Source of the DNA: Burkholderiales bacterium | Lineage (GTDB): Bacteria > Pseudomonadota > Gammaproteobacteria > Burkholderiales > SG8-39 | Assembly: GCA_016649475.1 (NCBI GenBank) | Contig: JAENXP010000018.1 | Coordinates: forward strand, 1-12,256 | Length of the DNA: 12,256 nucleotides | Direction: 5' to 3' | Program-made: the position numbers and the translations under genes | Notes under the pieces: model-generated | What the model saw: only the letters and a program-made list of their open reading frames with translations | Database searches by the model: none | What the model was told of the DNA's origin: nothing | Part shown: piece by piece, positions 7,237 to 12,256 of the stretch | How positions within the stretch are numbered: position 1 is the first letter of the stretch | How the letters are laid out: every line of letters starts with the position of its first letter

Positions 7237-7745
7237 TGCCTTCCAGCGTGGCTTTGCGTTGGGAACGAATTTTCGATCCAGGAGCAGTCGGGCAAGGGTA
7301 GTTGGGGCAGGGCTGAAGGACACTGGGGCGAACGCCCTGTTCCCCGCTACACAATGGGCTCCATCCGAAATGCAGGATAGGCGGTAGAGATTCTGTAATT
7401 CGGTAGGGGCGGGTGGCGGGTTTAACCCTAGTTACGCCCTTCGTCTGTACTGCGCGAGCGGCGCGCGGACGCGCCGGTTCGATCGCGAAATGCGGCCGGG
7501 TATACATATGGTGGCGCGTGCACATGCGGCCGTTGGGCGACACCCGTACACGCTTGCAGCCATTTTTTGCCGAGGGTTTGCACCTATCGAGTAACGGGGC
7601 GGTCTCTGTACGCAGTTATACAGGCTATGTCGTACTGACGCTGAACCTGCCGGTGATTACAGTTCATCCCTGTGAAATTGCGGGTGAACGATGTTGCGCA
7701 CTGTCGCGCAGCGGGCGGGCATCCCGACTAGCGAAAAGGAACAAC
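7237..7745. promoter_or_regulatory. Divergent intergenic region between type I and pseudopilus operons
   Basis: These 509 bases must hold the leaders, and probably the promoters, of two divergent operons. Visible elements are an 11-base odd palindrome GGGTTTAACCC (7418-7428), an inverted repeat GGGCG/CGCCC (7326-7330 and 7333-7337), TTCA/TGAA half-sites about 6 bases apart near 7662-7675, and a TATACAT box near 7502 that could be a -10 but has a poor -35. I found no convincing sigma-70 or sigma-54 promoter and no recognisable riboswitch. The + frame is open through much of it (7413-7745), but the translation is not protein-like and the gspG start is well supported downstream, so I treat the region as non-coding. 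Confidence 0.5.
7736..7740 (+). promoter_or_regulatory. Ribosome binding site deciding the gspG GTG start
   Basis: AAGGA lies 5 bases before GTG 7746. That start gives an 18-residue basic prepilin leader ending in Gly. The upstream in-frame extension of 111 codons would bury the leader deep inside a protein and is rejected. Confidence 0.65.
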
Positions 7746-8189
7746 GTGAGAGACAAATCCTGCACCAACGGGCGCACTCTTCGACGCCACGGAACCGGAT
7801 TTACCCTGCTGGAACTGCTGGTGGTGATGGTCATCATCGGCCTGCTGGCCGGCTACGTGGGGCCAAAATACTTCTCCCAGATCGGCAAGTCGCAAATCAA
7901 GACGGCGCGTGCGCAGCTCGACGCATTGGACAAGGCGCTGGACCAGTATCGGCTCGATACCGGTCACTATCCCGGCATTGAGGCGGGGCTGACGGCGCTG
8001 GCCACCAAACCCGCAAACGAACCCAAATGGGACGGCCCCTATCTGAAGAAGAGCGTGCCCCCGGATCCCTGGGGCAACGCCTACGTCTACAAGATTCCCG
8101 GCGAGCATGGCGAGTTCGACCTTCTGTCCCTGGGCAAGGACGGCCAGGTCGGCGGGACCGGCGAAGCTGCCGATATCACCAACTGGTAG
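7746..8189 (+). CDS. gspG: GspG, major type II pseudopilin
   Basis: A 147-residue prepilin starting at GTG. The leader has 18 residues ending G18, and the mature protein begins FTLLELLVVMVIIGLLAGYV with Glu at +5 (E23), the substrate signature for prepilin peptidase (GspO/PilD, not in this window). The C-terminal half carries GspG hallmarks: GLTALATKP, WDGPYLKK, DPWGNAYVYKIPG and a closing block with DLLSLGKDGQVGG, GEAADITNW. Its acidic and glycine residues correspond to the calcium-binding loop of known GspG proteins. The subunit should polymerise into the periplasmic pseudopilus that pushes substrates through the secretin. It is the first gene of the right-hand operon, 13 bases before gspF. 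The lack of the disulfide-bonded loop of type IVa pilins supports GspG rather than a pilin. Confidence 0.95.
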   Translation: MRDKSCTNGRTLRRHGTGFTLLELLVVMVIIGLLAGYVGPKYFSQIGKSQIKTARAQLDALDKALDQYRLDTGHYPGIEAGLTALATKPANEPKWDGPYLKKSVPPDPWGNAYVYKIPGEHGEFDLLSLGKDGQVGGTGEAADITNW

Positions 8190-8202
8190 GCCCGGAGCGA
8201 CG

Positions 8203-9393
8203 ATGCAATTCGAAGTAAAAGCCGTGCGCGTTCCCGACAGTGTGGTTGCGCTGATGTTCGACGCCGTGAGCGAAGACGACGCGAAGGCGCAGGCCGGAGC
8301 GCAGGGCTACACCGTGCTGACGGTCAAGGCAAAGCAGTCATGGCAGGCCTGGATCAGACCGCGCCGCGCGAATTTTCCGTTGATGCTGTTCAGCCAGGAG
8401 TTGCTGTCCCTGATGGATGCCGGGCTGACGGTAGTCGATGCGATCGAGACCCTGGCGGAGAAAGAAGCGCGCCCGGAATCCAAGAGCATACTGCAGCAGA
8501 TCGTGACCCAACTATACGAGGGGCGCGCGCTGTCCTACGCGCTGCAGGCGCTTCCGGCCGTGTTCCCGCCGCTCTATGTGTCCACCGTGCGCGCCAGCGA
8601 ACGGACCGGGGATCTGAGCGAAGCCCTGAACCGCTACATCGTTTATCAGACACAGGTGGATGTGGTGCGCAAGAAGGTGGTCAGCGCCTCGATCTACCCG
8701 ATGTTGCTCATCGGCGCGGGCACCCTGGTCACGATGTTCCTGATGGCCTACGTCGTGCCCCGTTTCAGCCGCATCTACGAGGACATCGGCACCAATCTGC
8801 CCTTGCTGTCGCGGTTGCTGCTGCAGTGGGGCAAGCTGCTGCAGGCGAACGGGATGCTGGTCCTTGCAGTGCTGGTGGCCAGCGTGGCCGGGCTGGTGTT
8901 CGCGGTCTCCCAGCCCGGTGTGCGGGCGTGGGCGATGCGCGGCGTGTGGCGCATACCGGCCGCGGGCGAGCGCATGCGCATCTACCAGCTTACGCGCTTT
9001 TACCGCACCCTCGGCATGCTGCTCAAGGGAGGAACCCCGATCGGCCAGGCGCTGAAGATGGTATCCGATCTGCTGCAGCCGGGATTGCGGCTGCACTTGC
9101 AGGGTGCGGCGGCCAAGATCAACGAGGGGCGATCGATTTCCTATTCGATGGAGGTGCACCTGCTGACGACGCCGGTGGCGATGCGCATGCTGCGGGTGGG
9201 CGAGCGCACCGGTCAGATGGGCGACATGATGGAGCGGATCGCCAGCTTCTACGACGAGGAAATGGCCCGCTGGGTCGACTGGTTCACGCGCCTGTTCGAG
9301 CCCTTGCTGATGGCTTTCATCGGCGTGGCGATCGGTCTCGTGGTGGTGCTTATGTATCTTCCGATTTTCGAATTGGCGGGGAGTCTTCAATGA
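8203..9393 (+). CDS. gspF: GspF/PilC-family inner-membrane platform protein
   Basis: A 396-residue polytopic protein, the usual family length. It has an N-terminal domain (MQFEVKAVRV, GYTVLTVKA) and two homologous T2SSF cytoplasmic domains, each with a matching GER-type motif: VRASERTGDLSEAL (129-142) and RVGERTGQMGDMM (331-343). Membrane segments lie at about 164-186, 217-236 and 367-388. The end, VVLMYLPIFELAGSL, is a family signature. GspF anchors the assembly ATPase to the membrane and is thought to transmit rotation to the growing pseudopilus. The ATG at 8203 has GGAG 5 bases upstream. An in-frame ATG exists at 8107 but would overlap gspG by over 80 bases. The stop overlaps the gspE start (ATGA, 9390-9393), so the two are coupled. 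Confidence 0.95.
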   Translation: MQFEVKAVRVPDSVVALMFDAVSEDDAKAQAGAQGYTVLTVKAKQSWQAWIRPRRANFPLMLFSQELLSLMDAGLTVVDAIETLAEKEARPESKSILQQIVTQLYEGRALSYALQALPAVFPPLYVSTVRASERTGDLSEALNRYIVYQTQVDVVRKKVVSASIYPMLLIGAGTLVTMFLMAYVVPRFSRIYEDIGTNLPLLSRLLLQWGKLLQANGMLVLAVLVASVAGLVFAVSQPGVRAWAMRGVWRIPAAGERMRIYQLTRFYRTLGMLLKGGTPIGQALKMVSDLLQPGLRLHLQGAAAKINEGRSISYSMEVHLLTTPVAMRMLRVGERTGQMGDMMERIASFYDEEMARWVDWFTRLFEPLLMAFIGVAIGLVVVLMYLPIFELAGSLQ

Positions 9394-11108
9394 ATATGCG
9401 GGCAGACGCAGCGACGGCACTTGCAATGCAGGCGACCGAAGAAATGACAGTCGATATCGTGGCGGTGCGCGAGGCTCGGGCCCTGGCCGCGAGTTCGCAA
9501 CGGCGCGTGCTCGACGTGCTCGAAGAGCGCAGCGGGCTGGCACCGGATGCGTTCACCCGGGCGCTGGCGAAGATGCTCGGATACCGCGTGCTGACGATGT
9601 CGAAATTGCACGGGCTCGATGCGGCCTTTGACCTGCTGCCTTTTGCGGTGGCGCTCGAGCGCGGCTGCATGCTCTATCGCGATTCCGACGGCCAGTTGCT
9701 GCTTGCCGTCGGCGACCCGTTCGATCGGGATCTGCACGAATGGGCGGAGTCCCGGATTGCCGGTGAATTTGCCCTGTGCATTGCCCACCATGCCGACCTT
9801 GCCGCCTATCTGGCGCGCCACGAGGAAACGCTGCGCGCAATCGACAGCGTGCTGCCGGACGCGCGCACCAGCGTCAGCGACGGCGCTACGGTGGAAGATC
9901 TTTCGTTCAAAACCATCCGCGAAGATACCAGCCAGATCGTAAAGCTCGTGCATTCGACGCTTTACGACGCGTTCAAGATGGAGGCGAGCGACATCCACCT
10001 GGAAAGCGGCGCCGGCGGACTGGTCATCAAATATCGGGTCGACGGCGTGCTCACCACCGCCGGTTCGATGGCCGGCGCCGAACTCGCGGAGCAGGTCATG
10101 TCCCGCATCAAGGTGATGTCGGAACTGGACATCGCCGAGCGGCGCATACCGCAGGACGGGCGTTTCAAGATCGGCGTGAACGGGCGCGAAGTGGATTGCC
10201 GGGTTTCGATCATGCCGAGCATTTTCGGCGAGGACGCGGTGGTGCGGATTCTGGACAAGAAGACGCTGAGCGACCAGATCAAGGGCCTGCGCCTGGACTA
10301 CCTCGGATTCGACGATCGCAATATGGCCGAGGTGCGGCGGCTGTCGCGCGAACCCTACGGCATGTTGCTGGTCACCGGACCGACGGGCAGCGGCAAGACC
10401 ACGACGCTGTACGCGGCGATCAGCGAAATCAACCATGGCCAGGACAAGATCATCACCATCGAAGACCCGGTCGAGTACCAGTTGCCCGGCGTGCTGCAGA
10501 TCCCCGTAAACGAGAAGAAAGGCCTCACGTTTGCGCGCGGCCTGCGCTCCATCCTGCGTCACGATCCGGACAAGATCATGGTCGGGGAGATTCGCGACGC
10601 CGAGACCGCGCAGATCGCGGTGCAGTCGGCGCTGACCGGCCACCTGGTGTTTACCACTGTGCACGCCAACAACGTGTTCGACGTGATCGGGCGTTTTTCG
10701 CACATGGGCGTCGATCCCTACATGTTCGTGTCGGCGCTGAACGGCGTGCTCGCACAGCGCCTGGTGCGCGTCAATTGCACCCACTGTTCGGCCCCGCAGA
10801 AGCCGGACGCCCAGCTCATAGCCGATTCCGGGCTTTCCGCCGAGCAGGCGCAGGAATTCGATTTTCACGGCGGCCGCGGTTGCGGACACTGCCGCGGCAC
10901 CGGCTTCAAGGGACGGAAGGCGATCGGCGAGATCCTCCGGCTCAACGAAGAAATCCGCGAACTCATCGTCGCGCGCGAGCCGATGCGACGCATTCGCGAG
11001 GCTGCGCGCAGGCAGGGAACGCGGTTTCTGCGCGACGGCGCCATCGACCTGGTGCGCCAGGGCCTATCCACATTGCAGGAGATCAATCGTGTCACTTTTG
11101 TGGCCTGA
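9390..11108 (+). CDS. gspE: GspE/PilB-family assembly ATPase
   Basis: A 572-residue hexameric ATPase that drives pseudopilus assembly from the cytoplasm. An N-terminal T2SSE_N-like domain (about 35-150) contacts the GspL/PilM partner. The N2E and catalytic domains carry DIHLE (201-205), RIPQDGR, Walker A GPTGSGKTT (330-338), the Asp box IITIEDPVEY (354-363), Walker B with E400 in IMVGEIRD, and the His box LTGHLVFTTVHAN (415-427). A tetracysteine zinc site is complete: C463, C466, C498 and C501. All catalytic motifs are intact, and the HDPDKIMVGEIRD block is typical of assembly ATPases, not retraction ATPases. GGGGAG precedes ATG 9390 by 6 bases; a second ATG lies at 9396. It overlaps gspF by 4 bases and the next gene by 20. 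The motifs do not by themselves separate GspE from MshE; gspG and gspF as neighbours favour GspE. Confidence 0.95.
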   Translation: MNMRADAATALAMQATEEMTVDIVAVREARALAASSQRRVLDVLEERSGLAPDAFTRALAKMLGYRVLTMSKLHGLDAAFDLLPFAVALERGCMLYRDSDGQLLLAVGDPFDRDLHEWAESRIAGEFALCIAHHADLAAYLARHEETLRAIDSVLPDARTSVSDGATVEDLSFKTIREDTSQIVKLVHSTLYDAFKMEASDIHLESGAGGLVIKYRVDGVLTTAGSMAGAELAEQVMSRIKVMSELDIAERRIPQDGRFKIGVNGREVDCRVSIMPSIFGEDAVVRILDKKTLSDQIKGLRLDYLGFDDRNMAEVRRLSREPYGMLLVTGPTGSGKTTTLYAAISEINHGQDKIITIEDPVEYQLPGVLQIPVNEKKGLTFARGLRSILRHDPDKIMVGEIRDAETAQIAVQSALTGHLVFTTVHANNVFDVIGRFSHMGVDPYMFVSALNGVLAQRLVRVNCTHCSAPQKPDAQLIADSGLSAEQAQEFDFHGGRGCGHCRGTGFKGRKAIGEILRLNEEIRELIVAREPMRRIREAARRQGTRFLRDGAIDLVRQGLSTLQEINRVTFVA

Positions 11109-11919
11109 CCAGTTAGGCGTTGCGCTTTATCCGGACCGACTGTTGCTGGCGCGGGCCAGCGGCGGATTGCGCCGCAGCCTCAAGCACAAGCAAGTAATCG
11201 ACTTCGCCGCGGCCGAAGAAGGCACCGAGCTGTGGCAACCCGCGGTGGACGCGCTTGCGCTCCAGGTGGCGGCGGGGACCATGGCCGGGGCCGACGTGAC
11301 CCTGGTTCTGTCGAATCGCTTTGTCCATTACGCGCCGGTTCCCCATAACGACGCGCTCTCGAGCGCGGAGGAGCAATTGGCCTTCGTGCGCCACTGCTTC
11401 TCGCGTGTCCACGGCAGCCAGGCGGACGGCTGGGCGGTCAAACTGAGCCGCGCCAACCAGCGCAAGACCCGTCTCGCCTGCGGTATGGAGCAGACGCTGG
11501 TCGACGCCCTGGCCAAGGTCATGGCACCGCTGGGACGCCGCTACCGTTCGCTGCAGCCGCACTTGATGGCGAGTTTCAACCGCTGGCGTACCCGGCTGGC
11601 CGGGCGGCCCGGATGGTTCGTGGTGGCGGAGCCGGGCCTGTTGTCGGTCGCGCTGCTCTCCGACGGGCAGTGGCAAAGCGTGCGCACCCTCAAGGCCGGC
11701 CCCGACTGGGCGCAGGAATTGCCTGGCGTATTGAGTCGCGAGGAACTTCTGGTCGGCAGCGACACGCAGTGCGACGAGGTTCTGCTGTTTGCGCCGGATG
11801 CGGGAAAGCCGCTGATGCTCGACGCGGGCAAGTGGCGCATCAAGGAATTGCTGCCCACCCTGTTGCCGGGGATGAATGCCGGCATCGACGCGCCGTTTTC
11901 CATTGCGCTTGGAGCCTGA
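11089..11919 (+). CDS. PilM/MshI/GspL-cytoplasmic-like actin-fold protein
   Basis: A 276-residue soluble protein starting at GTG, with AGGAG 7 bases upstream, overlapping gspE by 20 bases. There is no membrane segment and no signal peptide. The N-terminus LGVALYPDRLLLAR resembles the first beta-hairpin of the actin-like fold in PilM, MshI and the cytoplasmic half of GspL. Later parts (VTLVLSNRFVHYAPVP, LQPHLMASFNRWR, GWFVVAEPGLLSVALL) fit the pattern seen in MshI-type proteins. Such proteins recruit the assembly ATPase and link it to the PilN/GspL membrane arm. Position directly after gspE and before a PilN-like gene supports this. No ATP-binding motif is obvious, and family similarity is modest, so the exact subfamily is uncertain. 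Confidence 0.75.
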   Translation: MSLLWPDQLGVALYPDRLLLARASGGLRRSLKHKQVIDFAAAEEGTELWQPAVDALALQVAAGTMAGADVTLVLSNRFVHYAPVPHNDALSSAEEQLAFVRHCFSRVHGSQADGWAVKLSRANQRKTRLACGMEQTLVDALAKVMAPLGRRYRSLQPHLMASFNRWRTRLAGRPGWFVVAEPGLLSVALLSDGQWQSVRTLKAGPDWAQELPGVLSREELLVGSDTQCDEVLLFAPDAGKPLMLDAGKWRIKELLPTLLPGMNAGIDAPFSIALGA

Positions 11920-11923
11920 GCCC

Positions 11924-12256
11924 ATGTACGCCTTAGACCTGGATTTTCGCCGCCCGGAACACGATGCAAGCTGGATGGGCGCAGCGCTGCTTGCTGCCGC
12001 CCTGATCGGAGTGCTGGTCAGCGGCGGCCAATATCTGCAGCTGTCCGACCAGATTGCCGCGGAAACGGCGAGCATTCACGATGCCGCGAAAGCCACCCGC
12101 AGAAAGACCAACACAGCCGCGTCCAATGTCGATCCGCAGACGCTTGCGGCGGAACTCAAGAGCGCGAACGAGATTCTGATTCGGCTCACGCTGCCCTGGG
12201 GCGAACTCTTCGCGAGCGCCGAATCCGCGGGCACGCCTGACGTTGCGCTGCTGAGC
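11924..12256 (+). CDS. PilN/MshI-like inner-membrane assembly protein, 3' partial
   Basis: The ATG at 11924 opens a frame that runs past the window end; 111 codons are visible. GGAG lies about 9 bases upstream and the gap to the previous stop is 4 bases. A short cytoplasmic N-terminus (MYALDLDFRRPE) is followed by a membrane segment at about 17-36 (WMGAALLAAALIGVLVSGG), then a helical stretch (about 38-95) and LTLPWGELFASAES, which resembles the conserved LPW motif of PilN and MshI2-type proteins. PilN bridges the cytoplasmic actin-fold protein to PilO in the periplasm, so the GspL function appears split between this gene and its neighbour. The C-terminal part is outside the window. Confidence 0.75.
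   Translation, partial: MYALDLDFRRPEHDASWMGAALLAAALIGVLVSGGQYLQLSDQIAAETASIHDAAKATRRKTNTAASNVDPQTLAAELKSANEILIRLTLPWGELFASAESAGTPDVALLS

Noticed and set aside
7231..7300. Possible GEMM-type c-di-GMP riboswitch before the TolC-type gene: ACGCAAAGCC preceded by an imperfect hairpin on the - strand
   Set aside because: The ACGCAAAGCC match is only 13 bases or so from the start codon, the upstream GCAAACC partner is missing, and the second helix would fall inside coding sequence. I take the match as chance.
7505..7535. Possible sigma-54 promoter (TGGCGCG...ATGC) upstream of gspG
   Set aside because: The GG to GC spacing is one base too long compared with the -24/-12 consensus and the -12 element is poor.
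8340..9389. Long in-frame extension of gspE upstream through gspF
   Set aside because: It is the out-of-frame shadow of gspF. The gspE start at 9390 has a good ribosome binding site and overlaps the gspF stop by ATGA.
9387..10889. 500-codon open frame antisense to gspE
   Set aside because: It lies opposite a gene with intact catalytic motifs, its translation shows no domain, and GC-rich codon bias commonly leaves such frames open.
9776..11116. 446-codon open frame on the + strand overlapping gspE in another frame
   Set aside because: Its Arg/Gly/His-rich translation is typical of a frame-shifted shadow of a high-GC gene.

Overview
The window is high-GC proteobacterial DNA, most likely from a betaproteobacterium (Burkholderiales, Nitrosomonadales or Rhodocyclales). 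This rests on the protein families and gene styles, not on a marker gene. Genes are densely packed and overlap, GTG starts occur, and there are no tRNA or rRNA genes, phage genes, transposases or CRISPR arrays. It carries two cell-envelope export systems.

Left part (1-1924, + strand): the 3' portion of a GspA/ExeA-type AAA ATPase gene with a peptidoglycan-binding domain, overlapping a GspB gene. In type II secretion these two proteins help insert the secretin through the cell wall. An 87-base convergent gap follows (1925-2011), with overlapping inverted repeats and a GC-rich hairpin.

Middle part (2012-7236, - strand): read in transcription order, a TolC-type outer-membrane channel, an ABC exporter with a dead C39-like N-terminal domain, and an HlyD-type membrane-fusion protein. 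The first pair overlaps by ATGA and the second is 7 bases apart, so this is a complete type I secretion system of the LapEBC/RTX-exporter kind. An ECF sigma factor follows on the same strand after 128 bases. No type I substrate and no anti-sigma factor lie in the window.

A 509-base divergent intergenic region (7237-7745) separates the TolC-type gene from the right-hand operon.

Right part (7746-12256, + strand): a tightly coupled pseudopilus operon of gspG (major pseudopilin), gspF (platform protein), gspE (assembly ATPase), an actin-fold PilM/MshI/GspL-cytoplasmic-domain-like gene, and the start of a PilN-like membrane gene cut by the window end. With gspA-gspB this makes a type II secretion or type IV-pilus-like assembly locus. 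GspL appears to be split into two proteins, as in type IV and MSH pili. The type I system and sigma factor sit between the two halves of this locus in the opposite orientation, which is the most notable architectural feature. No family clearly unknown to science was found.
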